Positions 9,393 through 16,860 of a stretch of DNA of 64,000 nucleotides are shown piece by piece. This DNA comes from Streptococcus gallinaceus (GTDB lineage Bacteria > Bacillota > Bacilli > Lactobacillales > Streptococcaceae). Below the pieces are notes generated by a model that was given only the letters and a program-made list of their open reading frames with translations, did no database searches and was not told the DNA's origin. The position numbers and the translations under genes are program-made. The DNA lies in assembly GCF_024170225.1 (NCBI RefSeq), contig NZ_JALJXU010000002.1, positions 283,550-347,549 on the forward strand, given 5' to 3'. Each line of letters opens with the position of its first letter. The first letter of the stretch is position 1.

Positions 9393-10664
9393 ATGAGAAT
9401 AGAAAAACTAAATAAAAAAGCTTTGGTGACAATGGGGCTAATCTTGTTTTCCTGGCTGTTCTATTTTTTTATGATGAAATTTGAGTATAAGAATGATGAC
9501 GCCTGGTTTTTGCATCGCATACAGAAATTGTACCATTATGATGTCATCAATTTTTCAGTAAAACGGTATGAATTATGGACTTCGCGGACCTTAATTGAGG
9601 CGGTCTTGGTATTCCTTGTTCAGTTTCCTTTTTTATGGAAATGTGTGACAGCCTTTGCCTTCAGTATAGCGAGCATCGTACCGAGTCTGATTTTTCAACC
9701 ACTTCATAAAGTGGATTATCGGACATTACTCTTGTCCTATGCCTTCATGTGGGTCATTCCAATGGAAGTCTATAAAGACGCTGGCTGGATTGCGACCACG
9801 ACCAACTACATCATCCCTTATTCCGCTTTCTTGCTTCTTGCCTATACATTTGCAAAACGTTTTCGAGGGGAGAAGTTAAGTCGGAATCTCTATGTTTTCA
9901 GCTTGATTTGTTTGCTCTACGCGGCAAACCAAGAACAATTAGCCTGTGTCATCCTAGGGAGTTTAGTTCTGTGGAGCCTGTATTTCATGTTTTACGAGAA
10001 GAACACTTCTAAAGTTCGCTTCGCATTGATTCCGTTAGTCTTATCTGTTCTTAGTTTTGTCAATATCTTGGTATCACCCGGGAACAAAGTTCGAACAGCT
10101 GCAGAAATTAAGCGATTTTTCCCAAATTTTAGTCAGATGTCACTTCTTACAAAATTGAAACTAGGAATCAGCGACACGATGAATACCTTGTTCTTTGAAG
10201 CCAATCTTCCTTTTCTAGTTTTGTTGGTATGTTTACTTATCATCTGCCTTCTACTTAGAAAGAAACTTGCTGCTTTCTTTACCATTTTCCCTCTCTTTAT
10301 TGTCTTAAAGAACTGGAATCCAAGTCGAGAAGTACTGATTTTCCGTCATCAGGCAGACGTAGCTGCGTCAAAAGGAGTTTTCCTCCCTGCAACCATATTT
10401 GTCTTTGCTATTGGCTCCCTCTGCATGATCGGAATTTTATATTTCTTGTTCACCGATAAGATGAAGTCACTATTCGCTATTTTGTTAATGGGCATCGGTG
10501 TGTGCACGCGTTTGATGATTGGTTTTTCTCCAACGATATTTGCATCTGGGAAGCGTACCTATTTCTTAATGTATATGAGTTTTCTGTTTGTCATCCTATT
10601 TATTTTTGTATTTCAGGAAAAATATAGACGTCCTCAATCTAGTCTGGGGGAAAATATCGTATGA
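9393..10664 (+). CDS. Polytopic membrane protein (DUF6056-like)
   Basis: About 423 residues with roughly ten hydrophobic segments. The conserved early motif K-N-D-D-A-W-F and the Asn/Glu-rich luminal loop N-Q-E-Q resemble DUF6056-type or GT-C-like membrane proteins found in surface-polysaccharide loci. ATG at 9372 is in frame, but it lies inside a TATAAT (9368-9373) that may be the gene's own -10. GGAGA at 9384-9388 supports ATG at 9393. It overlaps the next gene by 4 bases (ATGA). No catalytic role can be assigned. A part in decorating the polysaccharide is inference from position. Confidence 0.65.
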   Translation: MRIEKLNKKALVTMGLILFSWLFYFFMMKFEYKNDDAWFLHRIQKLYHYDVINFSVKRYELWTSRTLIEAVLVFLVQFPFLWKCVTAFAFSIASIVPSLIFQPLHKVDYRTLLLSYAFMWVIPMEVYKDAGWIATTTNYIIPYSAFLLLAYTFAKRFRGEKLSRNLYVFSLICLLYAANQEQLACVILGSLVLWSLYFMFYEKNTSKVRFALIPLVLSVLSFVNILVSPGNKVRTAAEIKRFFPNFSQMSLLTKLKLGISDTMNTLFFEANLPFLVLLVCLLIICLLLRKKLAAFFTIFPLFIVLKNWNPSREVLIFRHQADVAASKGVFLPATIFVFAIGSLCMIGILYFLFTDKMKSLFAILLMGIGVCTRLMIGFSPTIFASGKRTYFLMYMSFLFVILFIFVFQEKYRRPQSSLGENIV

Positions 10665-12196
10665 AACACCTAGGTAAATTTTTAGGTAATAGCCTACTGA
10701 TTTGGTCTTTGTGTCTGTTATCGCTCTTGTCCCTAGCATCTATCTTTTACCGTACTCAGTTGCCAATGGATGGTTCTGAATTGGCCGTTATCCAGAAAAA
10801 TGGCTTGATTTTTTGGGCGGGTCTTGTAGTTTTTGCTCTCTTACTTTGGGTTCTAATTCATTTTTTATTGGAATTAGATGCGTCCCATCTACTTATTGGA
10901 GGCTTCATTTTTTACGCTGTAGTTGGGCTCTTTTTGATTTTTCATCAAAATAACCTTCCGCGGCATGATGCACTTGCAGTTCTAGAAGTAGCAAGAGCAG
11001 TTAATCGAAATGAATTTTCTCCTTTAACATCATTGAATGGCTATATTTTCAAATATCCTCATCAATTGGGCTTAGTAACATTTGAGCGCGGAGTACTAGC
11101 GGTATTTGGTCAAGCCAATACTCAAGTCTTCTTCTATATCAATTTACTGTTTGCATTAGCAGATAATTATTTGCTTTATCTATTGGCAAAACGACAATTT
11201 CCAAAGACAAGAGTTGGCAAGATAACAGTGATTCTTTCATTCTTATTTTTACCACAGATTTTTTATATTTTATTTGTCTATGGATTGACCTATAGCATAC
11301 TCTTTGCTTTACTTGGTCTTCTATTTTTACAATCCTATTTTCAGCATCGTCGCCTTGTATCGGTCGGCTTAGCGCTTATCAGTGTTACAGTAGCTTATCT
11401 TCTCCGCAGCAATAATTTGTTGTTATTGCTGTCAATTGTTGTTGTTCTTTTTTTAGATTATCTTCAAAATCACTATGCAAAAAGTCTGATTGTGGCAGCG
11501 ACAGTGTTAATAGTACCAATGGGAGCAAGTAAATTAGTAACGTATTCTTACCAAGCTCAGACTGGCGTAACTTTGGAGGGAGAGCCTAAGATTGCTTGGG
11601 TTGCGATGGGACTGGATGATAATCCTATCTACAATCGTATTCCTGGCTGGTATGACGCTTACCTAGAAACAGTTTACACTGAACATCAAGGGAATGCGAA
11701 GGCTATCAAGCGAGCTAGTCAGCAAAAAATAAAAGAGCGGATCCAATATATGAGACAAAATCCGCTATATACAATACAATTTTTTAAAAATAAATTTTTA
11801 TCGACATGGACGGATAGTTTATTCCAGTCAGTCTGGTCTGGTCCATTACCTCGCTCGAAAGTAGAAGGGCAAAAGGTAGAGGGCGAGACGATGGCCTCTC
11901 TTTATAAAGGTGGAGCTATCTGGAAAAATATCTATCTTTATTCGGCTGGGCTATTGACTGTAATTTACATATGTAGTATAGTAGGGGTTGGAGAGGTAAT
12001 GCGTCAGCGACAGGGAGTAACAATCGTACTTGTTATTCTAACCTACCTTTCAGCAGGTTTTCTTTTCCATCTGATATGGGAGACGAAAAGTCAGTATGTT
12101 TACCCCTATATTTATATGTTGTTACCACTAGCGGCATTGGGAGTAGATCGGCTCTATAGAAGAACAAAGGGGGACAGTTCTGAGGAGAAAATATGA
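10661..12196 (+). CDS. GT-C type integral membrane glycosyltransferase-like protein
   Basis: A 511-residue protein with about eleven hydrophobic segments. A short extracytoplasmic stretch after the second or third helix contains N-N-L-P-R-H-D-A, the kind of Asp/His-bearing first loop seen in GT39/GT-C glycosyltransferases, and a large soluble loop lies in about residues 305-410. It is coupled by ATGA overlaps to both neighbours. Such enzymes use polyprenyl-phosphate sugars outside the membrane. With the preceding protein it could add a side group to the rhamnan. This is inferred from fold type and location only. Confidence 0.62.
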   Translation: MKHLGKFLGNSLLIWSLCLLSLLSLASIFYRTQLPMDGSELAVIQKNGLIFWAGLVVFALLLWVLIHFLLELDASHLLIGGFIFYAVVGLFLIFHQNNLPRHDALAVLEVARAVNRNEFSPLTSLNGYIFKYPHQLGLVTFERGVLAVFGQANTQVFFYINLLFALADNYLLYLLAKRQFPKTRVGKITVILSFLFLPQIFYILFVYGLTYSILFALLGLLFLQSYFQHRRLVSVGLALISVTVAYLLRSNNLLLLLSIVVVLFLDYLQNHYAKSLIVAATVLIVPMGASKLVTYSYQAQTGVTLEGEPKIAWVAMGLDDNPIYNRIPGWYDAYLETVYTEHQGNAKAIKRASQQKIKERIQYMRQNPLYTIQFFKNKFLSTWTDSLFQSVWSGPLPRSKVEGQKVEGETMASLYKGGAIWKNIYLYSAGLLTVIYICSIVGVGEVMRQRQGVTIVLVILTYLSAGFLFHLIWETKSQYVYPYIYMLLPLAALGVDRLYRRTKGDSSEEKI

Positions 12197-13365
12197 AAAA
12201 GGATTCATTCAAAAAATTACTGATCGGTATTCTAGTAGGTCTTTCCACACTAGTTTCAGTAGGTGTGCATGCAGATACCACGATTTATCGTTTGTACAAT
12301 CGCATAAATGGTGAGCACCTCTATACAGCTGATGCCAATGAAAAAGAAGTTCTTTTCCGACAACACGGATGGGGCTATGAAGGCGAATCATGGCATGCAC
12401 CAGATGCAGGTCAAGGAGCACCTGTCTATCGTCTCTATAATCCAAGATTGCAAAATCACCTCTATACAATCGATACCAATGAAGTTGCTGTTTTGACGAG
12501 TAAGCATGGCTGGAAAACAGATAATGGAGGTCGTCCGGTATTCTACTCAGGTGGGAATGTGGCGATCTATCGTGTTTACAATAAAGCACTTCGTGGGCTA
12601 CACCATTTGACAACGGACACCAATGAATACAATGTATTACCAAGTCATGGTTGGAGACAAGAAGGTATTAAATTAAATGCGATACGAGTAGGTGTGCCAA
12701 TTCGTACTCAATATTATGAAGCACTTCCATCTGGTGCAAGTAACATCGAAAACACAGGTTCACAGTATACGCTAGAAGCAGATGTTTCTGTATCGGGAAG
12801 CGGTACCGGCTACCATGCAAAAATCTTAGCAGTTAGCCCAGTTTCAGGCATTAGTTTCGGTTTGCAATATGATGTAGCAGCGCGTGCACCTCATACAGGG
12901 AAAACATCGTTTATGGTGGAAAATATTGGCAACAATACCGCAGGTGGACAAGCTTACCAATGGACTGGACTTTATGCTCAAAACAAGGGAACAACCTACC
13001 ACTTGATGCTAGCTGTTCAACGCGATGGTAGCTATGCAGCTTATATCAATGGAGCAGTAGTCGCTCAAGGTAGAAATGCGGCGATGGCTAACCGTACAGA
13101 TATTGCTTTACGAGTAGAAGGTTCTGGACGTAAGAACGGTGATAGTATCAATGCCGTCTTCTCAAATATCAAACTTAAAACAAATGGAGTCTATCAAGCA
13201 AATAAAGGCTGGGGAACTCATGAATTTCGTACAAATCCAGGCATCGTTGCCCAAGGCAACACAGGTCGGATTACCATTGATGGAACGGTAACTGGTCTAA
13301 CGCCACTTCAGGATTGGGACAATGCTTATGGAATTGTATCAAGTATTATCCAGTTTGTAGGATAA
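12193..13365 (+). CDS. Secreted protein with three DUF5648-like repeats and a C-terminal beta-sandwich region
   Basis: A 390-residue protein with a signal peptide (K-K-L-L-I-G-I-L-V-G-L-S-T-L-V-S-V-G-V-H-A, cleavage near residue 27). About residues 30-172 are three tandem repeats of roughly 45-50 residues with the pattern Y-R-L-Y-N ... H-L-Y-T-x-D-x-N-E ... H-G-W, the hallmark of DUF5648 surface domains often attached to wall hydrolases or adhesins. The C-terminal 210 residues look like a lectin/concanavalin-type beta sandwich. There is no LPXTG motif or membrane anchor. It is translationally coupled to the membrane protein before it. Function is unknown; carbohydrate binding is plausible. 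Confidence 0.7.
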   Translation: MKKDSFKKLLIGILVGLSTLVSVGVHADTTIYRLYNRINGEHLYTADANEKEVLFRQHGWGYEGESWHAPDAGQGAPVYRLYNPRLQNHLYTIDTNEVAVLTSKHGWKTDNGGRPVFYSGGNVAIYRVYNKALRGLHHLTTDTNEYNVLPSHGWRQEGIKLNAIRVGVPIRTQYYEALPSGASNIENTGSQYTLEADVSVSGSGTGYHAKILAVSPVSGISFGLQYDVAARAPHTGKTSFMVENIGNNTAGGQAYQWTGLYAQNKGTTYHLMLAVQRDGSYAAYINGAVVAQGRNAAMANRTDIALRVEGSGRKNGDSINAVFSNIKLKTNGVYQANKGWGTHEFRTNPGIVAQGNTGRITIDGTVTGLTPLQDWDNAYGIVSSIIQFVG

Positions 13366-13390
13366 AAGCTAGTTTATCTAGCTTTTTCTT
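13364..13390 (+). terminator. Intrinsic terminator
   Basis: The stem AAAAGCTAG / CTAGCTTTT with a short TTTAT loop runs into a T-rich stretch. Confidence 0.8.
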
Positions 13391-13433
13391 TTTCCCGTTT
13401 TAAAAAAATTACATGGAAAAATCCCCCTCTTTA

Positions 13434-13442
13434 TGCTAAAAT
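13434..13442 (+). promoter_or_regulatory. Extended -10 promoter of the EbsA-like gene
   Basis: TG at 13434-13435, one base, then TAAAAT at 13437-13442, 20 bases before the start codon. A GGAGGAGG ribosome site follows. The -35 is weak. Confidence 0.5.
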
Positions 13443-13461
13443 AATAAGGAGGAGGAAGACC

Positions 13462-13938
13462 ATGATAAAAATATTTGGTAAAGTACGCTATCATTGGCAA
13501 CCGGAGTTGTCCTGGTCCATTATTTACTGGTCAGCAGCGCTGTCACTTTTTTTTATTGGGCTTTCTATGCTTTTTGAAAAGTTACAGTTATCGCGCTCGA
13601 TATTAGGTCTGTTTGGCATCTTTGTCCTACTGGCTTTAGTTGGTCTTCATCGCTATTTTGTTATTGAAGATGAGAATTTGGAAATTGCTTCGGTCAACCT
13701 TTTTGCCATAAAAAAAATCCCTATTAAAGAGATTGAAAAGGTGTCGGTGACTTATTTGTCGATTGAATTGTTTTGTCGTCAATATCCGAATGGAAAAATT
13801 TTCTACATGAGAAAATGGCCTAAAAAATACTTTGTCAATGCCTTGGCTTTAAATCCACATTTTGGTGGAGAGGTAGAGTTATCAGACCATCTCATCAAGC
13901 AAGATTATTTTGAAGAATATTACGCTCAAAAAGACTAG
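13462..13938 (+). CDS. EbsA-family membrane protein
   Basis: A 158-residue protein with two closely spaced hydrophobic hairpin segments (about residues 17-38 and 44-65) and a C-terminal soluble domain of PH-like type (E-D-E-N-L-E-I-A-S-V-N through the K-I-P-I-K-E-I-E-K-V segment). This matches the EbsA family of lactic acid bacteria, whose members sit next to the ferredoxin and cmk genes in streptococci. A strong AGGAGGAGG site precedes ATG. Its 3' end overlaps the convergent ferredoxin gene by 4 bases. The role is not established. Confidence 0.75.
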   Translation: MIKIFGKVRYHWQPELSWSIIYWSAALSLFFIGLSMLFEKLQLSRSILGLFGIFVLLALVGLHRYFVIEDENLEIASVNLFAIKKIPIKEIEKVSVTYLSIELFCRQYPNGKIFYMRKWPKKYFVNALALNPHFGGEVELSDHLIKQDYFEEYYAQKD

Positions 13939-14129
13939 TCTGCAATAATAGCCTTTGTCGGGCAGGATTTGCTAGCTAATAAAATATCGGTATCGTCTGG
14001 AAATGTTTTTTCAAGTTCAGAACTGTCGGAAAACAGGACGATTCCATCATCATCGTAATCAAATACTGGTGAATAGGTTTGGCAGAGTCCGCAAGCGATA
14101 CATTTTTCAGGTAATAATTTAACTTTCAT
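13935..14129 (-). CDS. Single-cluster ferredoxin [4Fe-4S]
   Basis: A 64-residue acidic protein with C-I-A-C-G-L-C near the N-terminus and a distal C-P, the four ligands of one [4Fe-4S] cluster; there is no second CxxCxxC set. A GTG 33 bases upstream is in frame, but a candidate promoter on this strand has its -10 between the two, so ATG at 14129 is preferred. Streptococci use this small ferredoxin for low-potential electron transfer; the partner is not visible here. It lies between two plus-strand genes, convergent with one and divergent from the other. Confidence 0.85.
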   Translation of the reverse strand: MKVKLLPEKCIACGLCQTYSPVFDYDDDGIVLFSDSSELEKTFPDDTDILLASKSCPTKAIIAD

Positions 14130-14148
14130 ACTGCTATTGTAATCAAGA

Positions 14149-14178
14149 TTTATAGAAAACACAAGGAGAAACAGTCAA
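14149..14178 (-). promoter_or_regulatory. Candidate ferredoxin promoter
   Basis: Minus-strand TTGACT (14178-14173) and TATAAA (14154-14149) separated by 18 bases. The -35 abuts the start codon of the divergent LysM gene. Confidence 0.45.
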
Positions 14179-14679
14179 ATGTCACAAGAACCATGGAACG
14201 AAGAAATTTACGAAACTGCTGATAGTAGCGAATCATCACGTCGCAGCCGTAGTGGCCGTAAAAAAGCGAGCACAACCATTTTTACCATTTTAATGAGTAT
14301 CTTTATTGTTCTCGTTGTGGCGATTATTGCCCTATCTGTCTACCTTTCGAGCGGAGGTAGCAAGACAAATTCGAGCCAAGAATTTTACAATACAAGTAAG
14401 TCCGCGAGTGCGAGCTCATCAAGTAGTAGCAGTTCATCATCTACTTCGACAACAACTGAAGAAAGTAGTACAGAAGCCTCTAACGAACAAACAAGCACAA
14501 GCTCTACAACAGTTGCCGCTACCGATGGTTCAACTTTGACGGTTAATGCTGGTGAAGGGGAAGCTTCTATCGCAGCCCGTGCAGGTATTTCCATGGCTCA
14601 ATTAGAGAGTCTCAATCCAGACAAAATGTCAACGGGTTCATGGTTTGCCAACCCAGGTGATATCGTTCGTATCAAGTAA
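14179..14679 (+). CDS. LysM-type membrane-anchored surface protein (SAG1386/EF1546-like)
   Basis: A 166-residue protein: a charged cytoplasmic N-terminus of about 35 residues, one membrane helix (about 37-57), a Ser/Thr-rich linker (about 62-115) with a run of consecutive serines, and a C-terminal LysM-like module (about 118-166) ending N-P-G-D-I-V-R-I-K. It should be a type II membrane protein that holds a peptidoglycan-binding module outside the cell. It sits directly upstream of cmk, 8 bases apart, so the two are probably co-transcribed. The low-complexity linker is a candidate for O-glycosylation. Confidence 0.8.
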   Translation: MSQEPWNEEIYETADSSESSRRSRSGRKKASTTIFTILMSIFIVLVVAIIALSVYLSSGGSKTNSSQEFYNTSKSASASSSSSSSSSSTSTTTEESSTEASNEQTSTSSTTVAATDGSTLTVNAGEGEASIAARAGISMAQLESLNPDKMSTGSWFANPGDIVRIK

Positions 14680-14687
14680 GGAGAATC

Positions 14688-15365
14688 ATGAAATCTATTC
14701 AAATTGCGATTGACGGCCCAGCATCAAGTGGGAAAAGTACGGTTGCTAAAATCATTGCGAAAGATTTTGGATATACCTATCTTGATACAGGTGCGATGTA
14801 CCGTTGTGCGACTTATTTGGCTCTGAAAAATGGACTGACCAATCAAGACGTACCGAAAATATTAGCTGAATTAGCCAATCATCCAATCAGTTTTGGAAAA
14901 GCAGCTGATGGCACTGCCCTTGTCTTTCTAGGGGATTGCGATGTCAGCTTGGCCATTCGACAAAATGATGTGACCAATAACGTTTCGTGGGTATCGGCGA
15001 TCCCAGAAATTCGTGAAGAATTGGTGGCACAACAACGTCGGATTGCTGCTGAGGGTGGCATTGTCATGGATGGTCGTGATATTGGAACAGTTGTTTTGCC
15101 GGATGCAGAGTTGAAGATTTTCTTGGTTGCTTCTGTGGAGGAGCGTGCGCTACGCCGCTTTAAGGAAAATCAAGAAAAGGGAATCCCGACTGACTTGGAA
15201 ACATTGAAAGAAGAAATCGCGGCGCGTGACTTTAAAGATAGCCACCGCGAAGCTTCACCATTGAAACCTGCCGAGGATTCTATTACATTTGACACGACAG
15301 GTGTTTCTATCGACGGTGTTGTTCAATTTATTTCAGAAAAAGCAAAAGAAATTCTTGACAAGTAG
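14688..15365 (+). CDS. cmk: Cytidylate kinase
   Basis: A 225-residue (d)CMP kinase. It opens [13 protein letters not shown] (Walker A), with L-D-T-G-A-M-Y-R for the CMP-binding region and D-G-R-D-I-G-T for the conserved Arg/Asp loop. Length and order are typical of bacterial Cmk. It phosphorylates CMP/dCMP with ATP in the cytoplasm. An AAGGAG site precedes ATG. The -35 of the infC promoter lies inside its last codons, the standard streptococcal arrangement. Confidence 0.95.
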   Translation: MKSIQIAIDGPASSGKSTVAKIIAKDFGYTYLDTGAMYRCATYLALKNGLTNQDVPKILAELANHPISFGKAADGTALVFLGDCDVSLAIRQNDVTNNVSWVSAIPEIREELVAQQRRIAAEGGIVMDGRDIGTVVLPDAELKIFLVASVEERALRRFKENQEKGIPTDLETLKEEIAARDFKDSHREASPLKPAEDSITFDTTGVSIDGVVQFISEKAKEILDK

Positions 15366-15383
15366 TGTATCTACTGGTATACT
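15355..15383 (+). promoter_or_regulatory. Strong promoter of infC-rpmI-rplT
   Basis: TTGACA (15355-15360), 17 bases, TATACT (15378-15383), near-consensus sigma-A. The -35 overlaps the 3' end of cmk. Confidence 0.85.
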
Positions 15384-15387
15384 AGTA

Positions 15388-15512
15388 ACAATGAGAAAAG
15401 CAGAAGTGAGAGCTTCTCGCCTTGCGACTAACGTTGTCTGGCTCTACGGTTACAATTTCTTTTGAAATGATAATGTAGGGACGGACTTGTGAGCAAGTCC
15501 GTTTCGTTTTTC
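15388..15512 (+). promoter_or_regulatory. infC leader RNA with terminator (L20/IF3-type autoregulatory leader)
   Basis: About 150 transcribed bases lie between the promoter and infC. They contain a first hairpin around 15395-15420 (AGAAGTGAGAGCTTCTC), a central variable region, and a strong terminator with a 9-bp ACGGACTTG / CAAGTCCGT stem at 15481-15502 followed by TTCGTTTTT. In Firmicutes such leaders upstream of infC-rpmI-rplT are known to respond to L20 or IF3 by attenuation. Assignment to a specific RNA family would need a covariance search. Confidence 0.7.
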
Positions 15513-15540
15513 TCGAAAAAAATATAAAGAGGTGAATACC

Positions 15541-16062
15541 ATAGCAAAGCAAGATTTGTTCATCAATGATGAAATTCGTGTGCGTGAAGTTCGTCTTATC
15601 GGTATCGAGGGTGAACAGTTAGGCATCGAACCGCTCAATGAAGCACAAGCATTGGCCGACGCTGCTAACGTTGACTTGGTTCTGATCCAACCGCAAGCTA
15701 AACCACCTGTTGCGAAGATTATGGACTATGGGAAGTTCAAATTTGAGTATCAGAAGAAACAGAAAGAACAACGGAAAAAACAAACTGTTGTTACTGTGAA
15801 AGAAGTTCGCTTGAGTCCAACGATTGATAAAGGCGACTTTGATACGAAACTTCGCAATGCCCGTAAGTTCCTTGAAAAAGGAAACAAGGTAAAAGTATCT
15901 ATTCGATTTAAAGGTCGGATGATTACGCACAAAGAAGTTGGAGCGAAAGTCTTGGCTGAGTTTGCTGAAGCAACACAAGATGTTGCTATTATCGAGCAAC
16001 GTGCTAAGATGGATGGACGTCAAATGTTCATGCAACTTGCCCCAATTTCAGAAAAAAAATAA
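15541..16062 (+). CDS. infC: Translation initiation factor IF-3, probable AUA start
   Basis: About 173 residues, full-length IF-3 with the N-terminal domain opening [16 protein letters not shown], the central linker rich in Lys/Arg, and a C-terminal domain ending in M-F-M-Q-L-A-P. No ATG is available. The in-frame GTG at 15532 is itself part of the Shine-Dalgarno AGAGGTG (15528-15534), so the ribosome is better placed to begin at the ATA codon at 15541. Rare start codons in infC are known to give IF-3 autoregulation. It is first in an operon with rpmI and rplT. Confidence 0.9.
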   Translation: MAKQDLFINDEIRVREVRLIGIEGEQLGIEPLNEAQALADAANVDLVLIQPQAKPPVAKIMDYGKFKFEYQKKQKEQRKKQTVVTVKEVRLSPTIDKGDFDTKLRNARKFLEKGNKVKVSIRFKGRMITHKEVGAKVLAEFAEATQDVAIIEQRAKMDGRQMFMQLAPISEKK

Positions 16063-16088
16063 GCTTAGAAAGCTAAAGGAGAAAAATC

Positions 16089-16289
16089 ATGCCAAAACAA
16101 AAAACTCACCGCGCATCAGCTAAACGTTTCAAACGTACAGGTTCTGGTGGCTTGAAACGCTTCCGCGCCTTCACATCACACCGTTTCCACGGTAAGACTA
16201 AAAAACAACGTCGTCACCTTCGTAAAGCAGGTATGGTACATGCTGGTGACTTCAAACGTATCAAAGCTATGCTTACTCGTCTTAAATAA
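16089..16289 (+). CDS. rpmI: 50S ribosomal protein L35
   Basis: A 66-residue, strongly basic protein starting [14 protein letters not shown], the L35 signature, and ending in the K-R-I-K-x-M-L helix. An AAAGGAG site precedes ATG. It lies between infC and rplT, its universal position, and should share their leader control. Confidence 0.97.
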   Translation: MPKQKTHRASAKRFKRTGSGGLKRFRAFTSHRFHGKTKKQRRHLRKAGMVHAGDFKRIKAMLTRLK

Positions 16290-16330
16290 GACAAGACTTG
16301 AAATTAGAGAATTATTCGGAGGATAAATAA

Positions 16331-16690
16331 ATGGCACGTGTTAAAGGTGGCGTTGTTTCACGCAAACGTCGTAAACGTATTTTAAAATTAGCTAAAGGTT
16401 ACTACGGTTCAAAACATCTCTTGTTCCGCACTGCGAAAGAACAAGTAATGAACTCTTACTACTATGCATACCGTGACCGTCGTCAGAAAAAACGTGATTT
16501 CCGTAAATTGTGGATCACTCGTATCAACGCGGCTGCTCGTATGAACGGTTTGTCATACTCTAAATTGATGAACGGCTTGAAAAAAGCTGAAATCGATGTA
16601 AACCGTAAAATGCTTGCTGACTTGGCTGTGAACGATGCTGCAGCATTCTCAGCACTTGCTGATGCAGCAAAAGCAGCTTTGGCTAAATAA
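16331..16690 (+). CDS. rplT: 50S ribosomal protein L20
   Basis: A 119-residue basic protein beginning [16 protein letters not shown], with the Y-Y-A-Y-R-D-R-R segment and the usual C-terminal globular domain. L20 binds 23S rRNA early in 50S assembly and, in Firmicutes, represses its own operon through the infC leader. A GGAGG site is present. A terminator follows within 25 bases. Confidence 0.97.
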   Translation: MARVKGGVVSRKRRKRILKLAKGYYGSKHLLFRTAKEQVMNSYYYAYRDRRQKKRDFRKLWITRINAAARMNGLSYSKLMNGLKKAEIDVNRKMLADLAVNDAAAFSALADAAKAALAK

Positions 16691-16712
16691 GCTGATAAAG
16701 CAATAAATAACG

Positions 16713-16742
16713 GAACCTAGGTCTTGACCAAGGTTCTTTTTA
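16713..16742 (+). terminator. Terminator of the infC operon
   Basis: GAACCT / AGGTTC outer stem with an inner GGT / ACC and CTTG loop, followed by TTTTT. Confidence 0.85.
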
Positions 16743-16764
16743 TATTTTGCATATTAAAATAGAT

Positions 16765-16816
16765 AAAAAAAGAATGAACCTGAGCTTAGTCCTAGGTTCA
16801 GGTTCATTCTTTTTTT
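16765..16816. terminator. Bidirectional terminator between rplT and ltaS
   Basis: A long inverted repeat: an A-rich arm with GAATGAACCTGA (16765-16783) pairs with TCAGGTTCATTC plus a T-run (16798-16816). T-tracts appear on both strands, so it can end the operon from the left and ltaS from the right. Confidence 0.88.
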
Positions 16817-16860
16817 AGAATTAGCAGTTTTACGTAGGGTGACTGAATATTTTCATTCCT

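Noticed and set aside
12209..12643. 144-residue minus-strand frame inside the DUF5648 protein gene
   Set aside because: It is a shadow of the repeat-rich plus-strand gene, with no ribosome site and a His/Leu-rich sequence that resembles no known protein.
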